Of a stretch of 10,824 nucleotides of DNA, positions 1 to 6,429 are shown in pieces; position 1 is the stretch's first letter; each line of letters starts with the position of its first letter. The DNA lies in assembly GCA_015492355.1 (NCBI GenBank), contig WGFF01000191.1, positions 1 through 10,824 of the forward strand, written 5' to 3'. Below the pieces are notes generated by a model. The model was not told the origin of the DNA. It made no database searches and saw only the letters and a program-made list of their open reading frames with translations. The translations under genes were made by a program, and so were the position numbers. This DNA comes from Deltaproteobacteria bacterium. Its GTDB lineage: Bacteria; Desulfobacterota; GWC2-55-46; S146-73.

Positions 1-53
1 ATACCCACACACTGTGAGCCCTGCCCCGGGAATAAAAAGGCAAATTTTTTCAA
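1..53 (-). CDS. fabD: Malonyl-CoA:ACP transacylase, N-terminus only (runs off window)
   Basis: Only the first 17 codons and two further bases are present. The reading is M-K-K-F-A-F-L-F-P-G-Q-G-S-Q-C-V-G from a TTG start at 53-51. The F-P-G-Q-G-S-Q block is the N-terminal signature of FabD, which loads malonyl groups from CoA onto acyl carrier protein for fatty acid elongation. An AAAGGAG Shine-Dalgarno sequence lies 10 nt upstream of the TTG. The gene follows fabH in the same direction after 83 nt, the classic plsX-fabH-fabD order. Another in-frame TTG lies 24 nt upstream, but it precedes the Shine-Dalgarno sequence and would extend the protein beyond the family norm. The rest of the gene lies outside the window. 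Confidence 0.85.
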   Translation of the reverse strand, partial: MKKFAFLFPGQGSQCVG

Positions 54-136
54 AGCCTTATGACTCCTTTCTGTCAAAAAGAATCAACTTTCTTAAGACC
101 TTTTCTAACATCCCATCCCCAGGAACGGTAGCCCCT

Positions 137-1111
137 CTACCACCTTATGGCAGTGGAGCCCCATGTGAGTCCTCCACCGAAGGATGCCATAACAACGATG
201 TCACCACGTCCTATCAACCCACCCCTTACAGCCTCATCCAGTGCAAGGGGAATGGAGCCAGCAGAAGTATTGCCGTATTTTTTAATATTTACAAAGACTT
301 TTTCTTCAGGAAGATTAAGTCTTTCTTTTATGGCATTGATTATCCTTATATTTGCCTGATGAGGGATGAAAAGGGAGATATCCTCTGGAGAAAGTCCATT
401 GTGCTGGAGCACCTCCTTTACAGCCTCTTCCATGCTTCTTACAGCGAGTTTGAAGGTCTCGTTACCCTTCATAAGGAGGTAGTGGTCTCTTTGCTCTCCC
501 CTTTCAAAGGGACTATGCCTTATGGCACCCGGGGTGTAGAGGAGTTCCCAGTACGTGCCATCGGAATGGATATGGGAGGAGAGTATACCCTCCCTACCGT
601 TACTTGCCACCACCACAACCGCCCCTGCACCGTCACCAAAAAGTATGCAGGTGGTCCTGTCGTTCCAGTCTATAATCCTGGAGAACACATCCACCCCTAT
701 TACGAGCGCCTTTTTCGATGTCCCTGACCTTATGTACCTGTCAGCCACATCAAGGGCGTAGATGAATCCAGAGCATGCTGCGGCCACATCGAAGGCTGGT
801 ATTCCACCCCTCATGGAGAGTGCAGACTGTACAAGACAGGCGGTGGAAGGGAAGACAAGATCAGGTGTCACCGTGCCGACCACAACGAGGTCTATCTCCG
901 AAGGTGAGATACCAGCAGAGCGGAGTGCCATCCTGCCTGCCTTGACCGCCATCTCTGTGGTCGATTCACCTGTTGAGACCCTCCTTTCCCTTATGCCTGT
1001 GCGTGTGGTTATCCAGTCATCCGTGGTCTCAACCATCCTTTCGAGGTCATGATTCGAGATGACCTTCTCAGGCACATAAGAGCCCGTGCCTGCAATCCTT
1101 GCCATGAGCAT
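137..1111 (-). CDS. fabH: Beta-ketoacyl-ACP synthase III (FabH)
   Basis: A cytosolic condensing enzyme that starts type II fatty acid synthesis by joining acetyl-CoA (or another acyl-CoA primer) to malonyl-ACP. The 324-residue protein is full length for the family. The catalytic triad is visible: Cys113 in AAACSGF, His251 in IPHQAN and Asn281 in YGNTSAGS. The N-terminus (GTGSYVPE), the TGIRERR region and the C-terminal FGGGLTWGS block are all typical. Two ATG codons are possible starts, 1111 and 1105. I keep 1111 because an AGGGG sequence sits 5 nt upstream of it, although the N-terminus would fit either. The gene begins 20 nt after plsX and is followed by fabD. The set makes phospholipid precursors and is probably transcribed from the promoter upstream of yceD. 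Confidence 0.97.
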   Translation of the reverse strand: MLMARIAGTGSYVPEKVISNHDLERMVETTDDWITTRTGIRERRVSTGESTTEMAVKAGRMALRSAGISPSEIDLVVVGTVTPDLVFPSTACLVQSALSMRGGIPAFDVAAACSGFIYALDVADRYIRSGTSKKALVIGVDVFSRIIDWNDRTTCILFGDGAGAVVVVASNGREGILSSHIHSDGTYWELLYTPGAIRHSPFERGEQRDHYLLMKGNETFKLAVRSMEEAVKEVLQHNGLSPEDISLFIPHQANIRIINAIKERLNLPEEKVFVNIKKYGNTSAGSIPLALDEAVRGGLIGRGDIVVMASFGGGLTWGSTAIRW

Positions 1112-1131
1112 AGAAACCCCTGAGGTGAAGT

Positions 1132-2154
1132 CTAACTTGTATGGATAAGTGTTGTGAGGTCGTTGTTCTTCTCTAACTCTTCCATAAGGTGGGCGTTTAC
1201 CCTGCCTTTCGAATACTCATAGGCTCTCAGGATAGCATTCTTGATAGCCCTTGCAGATGAGCCACCGTGGCTTATGATACATATCCCATCTATCCCGAGA
1301 AGTGGGGCACCACCGTATTCTGCGTAATCCACCTTTTTCTTGAGATTGTTGAATGCCCTTCTGGCAAGAAGAAAGCCTATCTTTGCCATGAGGCTTGATT
1401 TTATCTCCTCCTTTAGCATGGTGACCACTGCCTCCACGAGCCCTTCGCTCAGCTTCAATGCCACATTGCCAACGAACCCATCTGTCACTATCACATCCAC
1501 ATCACCATAGTATATATCCCTCCCCTCCACATATCCTATGTAGTTAAGGGAGGTCATCTTAAGGAGTTCGTGGGTCTCCCTTGTAAGGTCATTGCCCTTG
1601 CCCTCCTCCTCGCCGTTTGAGAGGAGTCCTATCCTTGGACGTTCCTTTTTCAGCACATATCTTCCGTACACATCCCCCATAATCGCAAACTGAACAAGGT
1701 GTGTGGGCTTGCAGTCCACATTCCCTCCCACATCGAGAAGTACCGCAGGGTCTTTCATGGTCGGCACACACACAGCAATGGCTGGACGATCAACACCCTT
1801 GAGTTTTTTGAGCACAAACATCCCCGCAGCCATAGCCGCACCAGAATTACCAGCACTCACAACAGCACTCGCCTCCCCGTCCTTTACCATCTCAAAGCAC
1901 ACCCTTATGGAGGAGTCCTTCTTCCTCCTTATCGCCTGCACAGGGGATTCATCCATGCCCACCACTTCAGAGGCATGTCTTATGGACAGGAGGTCTTCTT
2001 TATACCTGTATTTTCCGAGTTCCTCCTCTATCCTTCTCCTGTCTCCTACGAGAATCACGGGAATACCGTACTCCTCCACTGCCCGGACACTTCCATCTAT
2101 CACCACACCAGGGGCATGATCCCCGCCCATTGCATCAACCGCTATCCTTATCAT
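1132..2154 (-). CDS. plsX: Phosphate acyltransferase PlsX
   Basis: Converts acyl-ACP to acyl-phosphate, the donor used by PlsY in phosphatidic acid synthesis. It is a soluble enzyme that associates peripherally with the membrane. The protein has 340 residues from the ATG at 2154 and opens with MIRIAVDAMGGDHAP, the PlsX N-terminal signature. Other typical blocks are SAGNSGA (about 100-106), DVGGN (141-145), NGEEEGKGN (180-188), TDGFVGN (224-230) and the C-terminal GIDGICIISHG segment. An in-frame ATG at 2169 would add five residues. Neither start has a good Shine-Dalgarno sequence, and I prefer 2154 because family members start almost directly at this motif. The gene lies between rpmF and fabH, a very widely conserved arrangement. 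Confidence 0.96.
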   Translation of the reverse strand: MIRIAVDAMGGDHAPGVVIDGSVRAVEEYGIPVILVGDRRRIEEELGKYRYKEDLLSIRHASEVVGMDESPVQAIRRKKDSSIRVCFEMVKDGEASAVVSAGNSGAAMAAGMFVLKKLKGVDRPAIAVCVPTMKDPAVLLDVGGNVDCKPTHLVQFAIMGDVYGRYVLKKERPRIGLLSNGEEEGKGNDLTRETHELLKMTSLNYIGYVEGRDIYYGDVDVIVTDGFVGNVALKLSEGLVEAVVTMLKEEIKSSLMAKIGFLLARRAFNNLKKKVDYAEYGGAPLLGIDGICIISHGGSSARAIKNAILRAYEYSKGRVNAHLMEELEKNNDLTTLIHTS

Positions 2155-2181
2155 GGCAGATTGATACATTTTATCAGGTTC

Positions 2182-2367
2182 TTATACACCTTCTTCTGTC
2201 TTTATTATCTCTCTGCCACGGTAGGTACCACAATTGGGACATACGTTATGGGGTCGTTTTGGCTCCCCGCACCGGGGACAAAACGAAAGAGGTGGTTTTG
2301 AGAGGGCGTCATGGCTCCTGCGCCTGCCTTTCTTGGATCTACAGTGTCTTCTTCGTGGATTTGGCAT
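2182..2367 (-). CDS. rpmF: 50S ribosomal protein L32 (zinc-binding type)
   Basis: A 61-residue basic protein of the large ribosomal subunit. The start MPNPRRRHCRSKKGRRR is typical of L32. Two Cys pairs, CPRC (residues 30-33) and CPNC (43-46), form the zinc ribbon of the C+ paralogue type. An AGGAGG Shine-Dalgarno sequence lies upstream at 2386-2381, with an unusually long 13-nt gap to the ATG, and is partly paired in a small hairpin. The stop codon is 12 to 27 nt before plsX, depending on which plsX start is used. The yceD-rpmF-plsX-fabH order is well known and supports the call. Confidence 0.96.
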   Translation of the reverse strand: MPNPRRRHCRSKKGRRRSHDALSKPPLSFCPRCGEPKRPHNVCPNCGTYRGREIIKTEEGV

Positions 2368-2504
2368 CTTATGATAAACACCTCCTGCATTCAGGATTCA
2401 GGGGAAGACCCCAGAGGTATCAACCACCTGTCTCCTGTTTTGATCCACTCCCCAAAAGCGGGGATGGAAAAAATCCTGGCTACCGTCCCCTTGCGGGGAG
2501 TCTG
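2368..2504 (-). promoter_or_regulatory. Hairpin-rich leader between yceD and rpmF
   Basis: This 137-nt spacer has no convincing reading frame but several G/C hairpins. On the minus strand, reading toward rpmF, they are TCCCC-GCAA-GGGGA (2499-2486, a GNRA-type tetraloop), a TCCCC/GGGGA stem extended by CCA/TGG around one bulged base (2467-2445), GGGG-TCTT-CCCC (2412-2401), and TCCTG-AATG-CAGGA (2396-2383). The last stem pairs four bases of the AGGAGG Shine-Dalgarno sequence of rpmF (2386-2381). This layout suggests translational control of rpmF or an RNA processing site, possibly autoregulation by L32. I do not recognise a named riboswitch or ribosomal leader class. Function is inferred from structure only. 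Confidence 0.4.
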
Positions 2505-3029
2505 TCATGATTTTATCTTAAAATCCCTGAGCCTTGCAAACCTGGGGTCTATCCTCTCCTCTTCAGGGCATCCACATCTACCCTGGTTGAGGTCCGCACC
2601 ACAGCGTGGGCACAGCCCCTTGCATTCTGGACTGCACAGCGGTTTTATCGGCACCTCCAGCGCTATCTGCTCAAGGAGTATGGCATCTGTATCTATCTCG
2701 TCACCATCAAGGAGGTTGAGTTCCATATCCTCTTTTTTGAGTTCCCTCTCCTTTGCTTCCTCCCTGAGCCTTGTGAAGAAGACCGAAAAATGCGTCTCTA
2801 TCGTGAAATCGAACTTCCTTATACATCTCGAACAGGTAAGCGATGTCTTTGTGCTCACATCCCCACATACGGATACGTCCTCACCCTTCCTCGTAACACT
2901 CAGATGCGCCACCACAGGTGACAGAAAGGAGAAATCGAGCCCACCTGCCAGGGAAGCCAGGGTGCTTCCCTCTTCCTTCAGATCAAGACTCAATCCCTCT
3001 GGGGGGATATCGTTTATGTATATCTTCAT
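2505..3029 (-). CDS. yceD: YceD/DUF177 family protein (large ribosomal RNA accumulation factor)
   Basis: A 174-residue protein of the DUF177 family, which in other bacteria is linked to 23S rRNA accumulation or ribosome assembly and is almost always encoded next to rpmF. Visible features are a Cys pair in CSRC (66 and 69), a C-terminal cluster C132, C136, C140 and C143 in the characteristic CKGLCPRCGADLN block, and the ending DPRFARLRDF. The extra C152 and C154 pair may add to a metal site. The start is at ATG 3029, about 16 nt after the predicted transcription start, with no clear Shine-Dalgarno sequence. It is the first gene of the leftward operon. Family assignment is firm; the molecular role is known only from homologues. 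Confidence 0.9.
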   Translation of the reverse strand: MKIYINDIPPEGLSLDLKEEGSTLASLAGGLDFSFLSPVVAHLSVTRKGEDVSVCGDVSTKTSLTCSRCIRKFDFTIETHFSVFFTRLREEAKERELKKEDMELNLLDGDEIDTDAILLEQIALEVPIKPLCSPECKGLCPRCGADLNQGRCGCPEEERIDPRFARLRDFKIKS

Positions 3030-3051
3030 TTTGGTTCAATAAAGATGTTAG

Positions 3052-3081
3052 AGTATAACTAAGTTTAGGAGATTTTGTCAA
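3052..3081 (-). promoter_or_regulatory. Sigma70-type promoter for the yceD-rpmF-plsX-fabH operon
   Basis: On the minus strand there is a consensus -35 box TTGACA (3081-3076), an 18-bp spacer and a -10 box TATACT (3057-3052, five of six matches). Transcription would start near 3045, giving a very short leader of about 16 nt before the yceD ATG at 3029. Its -35 box is 17 bp from the -35 box of the divergent bcsA promoter. Confidence 0.65.
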
Positions 3082-3098
3082 TAGAATTGTAAATCCTC

Positions 3099-3126
3099 TT
3101 GACAATCATCCGTGGGGGGATATAAT
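3099..3126 (+). promoter_or_regulatory. Full-consensus sigma70 promoter for the cellulose operon
   Basis: TTGACA at 3099-3104, a 16-bp spacer and TATAAT at 3121-3126: both boxes match the consensus exactly. Transcription is expected to start at about 3132-3134, leaving a leader of roughly 60 nt before the ATG at 3193. The in-frame GTG at 3112 lies inside the spacer and so cannot be translated from this promoter. Together with the minus-strand -35 box, the sequence forms a TTGTCAA-N17-TTGACAA inverted repeat (3075-3081 and 3099-3105). A repressor or a shared regulator could use it, but it may simply reflect two consensus -35 boxes. Confidence 0.75.
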
Positions 3127-3167
3127 AACAACTCATCCCGAAATAGCAAAGTCTTATCAAAAAAATC

Positions 3168-3208
3168 CATACCCTTTTTTGTTGCTAATCAGATGAAGGG
3201 GGGGTATG
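3168..3208 (+). promoter_or_regulatory. Predicted mRNA hairpin around the bcsA start codon
   Basis: CATACCC at 3168-3174 is perfectly complementary to GGGTATG at 3202-3208. In RNA the stem can continue through four U-G wobbles and two U-A pairs, so 3168-3180 pairs with 3196-3208 over 13 bp. The 15-nt loop ends with the AUG at 3193-3195. No Shine-Dalgarno sequence precedes this AUG. The structure could limit or regulate initiation of bcsA translation. It is inferred from complementarity alone. Confidence 0.3.
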
Positions 3209-5454
3209 TAGGGGGAGAGGTAAGCCTTAAAGAGGGATATCCGTATGCCAGATTCTACCAGTGTGTAATCATCCTCACATCAGGGGTATATCTCTACTAT
3301 CTTGTCTACAGGCTCCTGTATACCATCAACACGGATGCCCTTGTGTTTTCACTCCTATTCTATTATGCGGAGTTGCACGGTTTTGTTGCGCTGTCTCTCT
3401 ATTTCTTCCAGATATGGCATCCCATAAAAAGAAAGGCACCTCCACCACCAGATGGTCTGACAGTGGATGTATTCATTCCCACTTACAATGAAGACCCCCT
3501 TCTTCTGCGTAAAACGGTCATCGCATGTATGGAGATGAACTATCCGAACAGGACCTACATACTCGATGACGGGGACAGGACAGAGGTAGCCAGGATGGCT
3601 GAGGAACTGGGATGTGGATACATCGCAAGAAAAGAGAGGGTGGATGCAAAGGCAGGTAACCTCAACCATGCCCTTACATGCACCGATGGGGAGTTCATAG
3701 TGGTTTTTGATGCGGACTTCGTGCCAGAGCCAGACTTCCTCGATAAACTGCTCGGATACTTTCTCAACGAGAAGGTAGCCTTTGTCCAGACCCCGCACAG
3801 TTACTACAATGTGGATACCTTTCAGTTCAAGCTCAATCTTAAAAAGAAAAAGAGCTGGAACGAGCAGGATGTGTTCTACAGGCTGATAATGCCTGGCAGG
3901 GACTACTGGGATTCTGTGTTCTTCGCAGGCACCTGTGCTGTCTTTCGCAGAAAGGCGCTCGAGGATATAGGGGGGTTTGCAACAGGCACCATCACAGAGG
4001 ACCTCCATACCACTATCGAACTCTACAGGCGTGGATGGAAGGGTGTTTACCACAACGAAATACTGGCTCATGGACTCGGTGCCAAGGATATCAGGAGCTA
4101 CCATACCCAGAAACTCCGCTGGGCAGAGGGTAATGTAAGCCTCATCTTCAAGGACAACCCCCTCTTTGTAAAGGGGCTGTCACCAGCCCAGAGGATATGC
4201 TTCTTTGCGACCATATTCGGGTGGTTCATAGGCTTCCCAAAGCTCATCTACTTCATAACACCACCCATCATGCTCCTTACAGGGATGTATCCAATCGTGC
4301 CCTTTGATATGCCCTTTATCTGGAGATATCTCCTTTTTCTTACGGTAATCATACTCGGCTTCAAGATAGCCAGTCAGGGATACGGGCGGGTAAGGTATGA
4401 CGAGACTTACAACATGATGAACTTCTTTATACTCATGAAGGCGGTTATAAGAAACATAGTACGTACTGGCTCGGAATTCGTGGTTACAAGCAAGGGCTTG
4501 AGAAGACTTCCAGGATTGCAGGACATAACCCCACAGATGGTAGTGATGGTACTGTGTTTCTCAGGTGTGTGGTGGGGGCTGTTTAAGCTCCTCTACGGCA
4601 TATCCGCAGATATCAAGGGTATAGGTATAGCGGGCTTCTGGGCACTTGTGAACGGTATCCTTGCGGTTGCGGTAATAAAAGATGTAACCCAGCCACATCA
4701 CAAACGTACCGAGTTCAGGTTCATAGGTGCAGTGCCTGTGGGATACTCTGTAAGGGAAGAAGGTACAAGACATGAGGGACTTGGGATAAGTAGAGACCTC
4801 AACGAGAACGGGGTCTCCCTCATAACCTTTGCTCCCCTGCCACTTACAGAGAGCCTTGAGCTTAAACTCCACCTCGGCATGGAATCCCTTAGCCTGAGGG
4901 GCACGGTTGTGTACCTTAAAGAACTTCCCCTCCCCTCCCATCCACACCATGAAGCCAGGATGTTCAACTACGGCATACGATTCTACGGTATGGAGCAGAA
5001 ACACAGGGACATCATAAACAGATTCTGTTTCAACTCCATACTGCCCGTATTCTTCCACAGGTTTGAAAACAGGCAGTCCTTTTTCATGAAGATGGCATTC
5101 TGGTACTACAACAGAAAATGGCTCCAGAAAAGGAGTGTTAGGAGCAGTATAAACCTCCCAGTGGTCATAAGAGTCAATCCTGTAATACTCGCTGTCACCC
5201 ATGATATAAGCGCATCTGGACTTGCCTTTGTCTCTCATACACAGATAAGGTGTGGAAGGCTGGTGGCAATAAGTATCATAACACCCTATGGAGAGATGGT
5301 GCTCGATGGCGAGGTGAAGCGGACAAAGGCGATAGGTCCAGGAGGTCCGTTCTTTGTAGGGGTAAGATTCGTAAACGTCCCTGAGGGTATACGCAGTATA
5401 CTTGTAGACATGACCGGGAAGAACCATCAGGGGCTGAAGAGATGGATTTCATAA
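3193..5454 (+). CDS. bcsA: Cellulose synthase catalytic subunit BcsA with two PilZ-like domains
   Basis: An inner-membrane GT2 glycosyltransferase that polymerises UDP-glucose into beta-1,4-glucan and threads it through its own channel. The protein has 753 residues. Two membrane helices (about 21-43 and 49-76) precede the GT2 domain. Its catalytic landmarks are D125-D126-G, D173-A-D175, FFAGTC (243-248), T268-E-D270 and Q306-KL-R309-W310. Further helices (about 335-363, 374-394, 448-469, 476-495) flank the gating loop F429-V-V-T-S-K434, a cellulose-synthase hallmark. The first PilZ-like domain has R505-TEF-R509 and D535-x-N537-xx-G540; a second has K646-RSV-R650 and D671-x-S673-xx-G676. PilZ domains bind c-di-GMP, so activity is probably switched by that messenger. 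I start at ATG 3193 because the promoter overlaps the upstream GTG at 3112, which would give 780 residues. The next frame overlaps the 3' end. Confidence 0.93.
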   Translation: MKGGYVGGEVSLKEGYPYARFYQCVIILTSGVYLYYLVYRLLYTINTDALVFSLLFYYAELHGFVALSLYFFQIWHPIKRKAPPPPDGLTVDVFIPTYNEDPLLLRKTVIACMEMNYPNRTYILDDGDRTEVARMAEELGCGYIARKERVDAKAGNLNHALTCTDGEFIVVFDADFVPEPDFLDKLLGYFLNEKVAFVQTPHSYYNVDTFQFKLNLKKKKSWNEQDVFYRLIMPGRDYWDSVFFAGTCAVFRRKALEDIGGFATGTITEDLHTTIELYRRGWKGVYHNEILAHGLGAKDIRSYHTQKLRWAEGNVSLIFKDNPLFVKGLSPAQRICFFATIFGWFIGFPKLIYFITPPIMLLTGMYPIVPFDMPFIWRYLLFLTVIILGFKIASQGYGRVRYDETYNMMNFFILMKAVIRNIVRTGSEFVVTSKGLRRLPGLQDITPQMVVMVLCFSGVWWGLFKLLYGISADIKGIGIAGFWALVNGILAVAVIKDVTQPHHKRTEFRFIGAVPVGYSVREEGTRHEGLGISRDLNENGVSLITFAPLPLTESLELKLHLGMESLSLRGTVVYLKELPLPSHPHHEARMFNYGIRFYGMEQKHRDIINRFCFNSILPVFFHRFENRQSFFMKMAFWYYNRKWLQKRSVRSSINLPVVIRVNPVILAVTHDISASGLAFVSHTQIRCGRLVAISIITPYGEMVLDGEVKRTKAIGPGGPFFVGVRFVNVPEGIRSILVDMTGKNHQGLKRWIS

Positions 5455-5861
5455 TGCTCATACGCAGAAGATGGTTCATTGCCTTTCTATCCATATCACA
5501 CTTGTGTATCGTCTGGATAGTTTTTCAATATATATACGAAGAGGAGATACTCATAAACAGGCTTGCAGGGTACAGGGAAGTGGCTGATCCATCCAGCGTA
5601 AGGACCATCTATACAAGGCTTGTGGACTCAGGTGGTATTTTAAGGAGTAGACTCCAGGTCCTCTACAGGCTCGTGGATGTACTCATCAAGGCAGGGATGT
5701 ACGATGAGGCTATAGAGGTGATGAAAAGGATACTCAATCTCGCACCTGAGAACATGGAGATGCGGTTGAGGCTTGCCCTTCTCCTTCACAATCAGGGTAG
5801 ATACATGGAGGCAGAACCACACTTCATTGTTTTACTCAAAGAACTCGAAAGGAACGTATAA
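5442..5861 (+). CDS. Small membrane-anchored TPR protein, bcsA-coupled
   Basis: A 139-residue protein of no named family that I recognise. It has a short cytoplasmic N-terminus ending in RRR (8-10), one membrane helix (about 11-32) and a predicted periplasmic part. Two TPR-like helical hairpins (about 65-98 and 99-135) include a KAGMYDEAIEVMKRIL segment and an LLHNQGRYMEAE segment. The start at 5442 overlaps bcsA by 13 nt and has AGGGG 8 nt upstream. An alternative ATG at 5454 would overlap the bcsA stop as TAATG and remove four residues. Either way it is translationally coupled to bcsA. Its C-terminus resembles the end of the next gene product. It sits where bcsB usually is, so it could help anchor or assemble the BcsA complex; that role is inference. 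Confidence 0.75.
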   Translation: MDFIMLIRRRWFIAFLSISHLCIVWIVFQYIYEEEILINRLAGYREVADPSSVRTIYTRLVDSGGILRSRLQVLYRLVDVLIKAGMYDEAIEVMKRILNLAPENMEMRLRLALLLHNQGRYMEAEPHFIVLLKELERNV

Positions 5862-5862
5862 G

Positions 5863-6429
5863 ATGCCAGACCATATTATGGAAGTGCTTAATGGTGGCAT
5901 CCTGAGAGGTTTCTTTGAGAAACTTTCTACATTCACCAAATACTGCCTTGGTTTGTTAATCATTCCAGTGGTAGTCCTGTGTACCTCTGGATATGGGGAG
6001 TGCGGGGATGGAAGGCTCGATGAGTCCTTCATCCTCCACATGGCTGCAAGGAATGCCACCAAAGCAGGTATATACAAGAGGGCTATAGAGAGATACCGCA
6101 GGCTCATCACAAAATATCCCCATATACTCGATGCGAGAAAGGAACTTGCATGGGTACTTGTAAAGACCGGCAGGCTCGAAGAGGCGATGAAAGAGTACCA
6201 GGAGGTCATAAAGGTAAAGCCCAATGATGTACCAGCCCTCAGGGGACTCCTCGATGTACTGCGGAGGCTTAAAAGAAAGGACAGGCTCCTCGATATACTC
6301 GAAAGGCTCGTCTCCCTCGTTCCTGACGACAGGGACCTCAGGGTTGAACTTGCGGTAGAACTCCACAATCGTGGCATGTACCTTGAAGCCGAAAAACACC
6401 TCATTGTACTTCTGGGCGAGGATGAGTAG
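5863..6429 (+). CDS. Small TPR protein with N-terminal membrane or signal segment
   Basis: A 188-residue protein starting at ATG 5863, 1 nt after the previous stop, with AAAGGA 8-9 nt upstream. A hydrophobic stretch at about 28-41 (CLGLLIIPVVVLC) is either a membrane anchor or an uncleaved signal; the Cys lacks the small residue before it needed for a good lipobox. Four tandem TPRs follow at about 54-88, 89-122, 123-156 and 157-188. The whole four-repeat block aligns without gaps with the first four repeats of the BcsC-like protein downstream: 21 of the first 34 residues are identical by eye. Its last repeat matches the end of the preceding protein. A periplasmic scaffold in polysaccharide export is likely but not proven. 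The stop overlaps the next start by 8 nt. Confidence 0.78.
   Translation: MPDHIMEVLNGGILRGFFEKLSTFTKYCLGLLIIPVVVLCTSGYGECGDGRLDESFILHMAARNATKAGIYKRAIERYRRLITKYPHILDARKELAWVLVKTGRLEEAMKEYQEVIKVKPNDVPALRGLLDVLRRLKRKDRLLDILERLVSLVPDDRDLRVELAVELHNRGMYLEAEKHLIVLLGEDE

Noticed and set aside
14..727. 237-codon plus-strand open frame opposite fabH
   Set aside because: It is antisense to a full-length, motif-complete fabH, has no ribosome site and no recognisable protein features.
1699..2301. 200-codon plus-strand open frame opposite plsX
   Set aside because: Antisense to intact plsX with low-complexity His/Tyr/Arg-rich translation; a shadow of codon bias.
2311..3042. 243-codon plus-strand open frame opposite rpmF and yceD
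   Set aside because: It is Ser-rich and antisense to conserved genes and crosses their spacer; no family resemblance.
3112..3192. 27-residue N-terminal extension of BcsA from GTG 3112
   Set aside because: The GTG sits between perfect -35 and -10 boxes, has no Shine-Dalgarno sequence, and encodes an Asn/Ser/Lys-rich tail unlike a BcsA start.
3127..3192. c-di-GMP riboswitch in the bcsA leader
   Set aside because: The leader is only about 60 nt and lacks the conserved GEMM core and tetraloop-receptor features.
3355..4104. 249-codon minus-strand open frame opposite bcsA
   Set aside because: Antisense to the conserved GT2 catalytic domain; no start signals or domain features.
4561..5427. 288-codon minus-strand open frame opposite bcsA 3' end
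   Set aside because: Antisense to the PilZ-like region; the His/Tyr/Cys-rich translation is typical of a shadow frame.
5863..6040. Lipoprotein signal in the second small TPR protein (Cys40)
   Set aside because: The residues before Cys are V-V-L, lacking the Gly, Ala or Ser expected just before a lipobox Cys.
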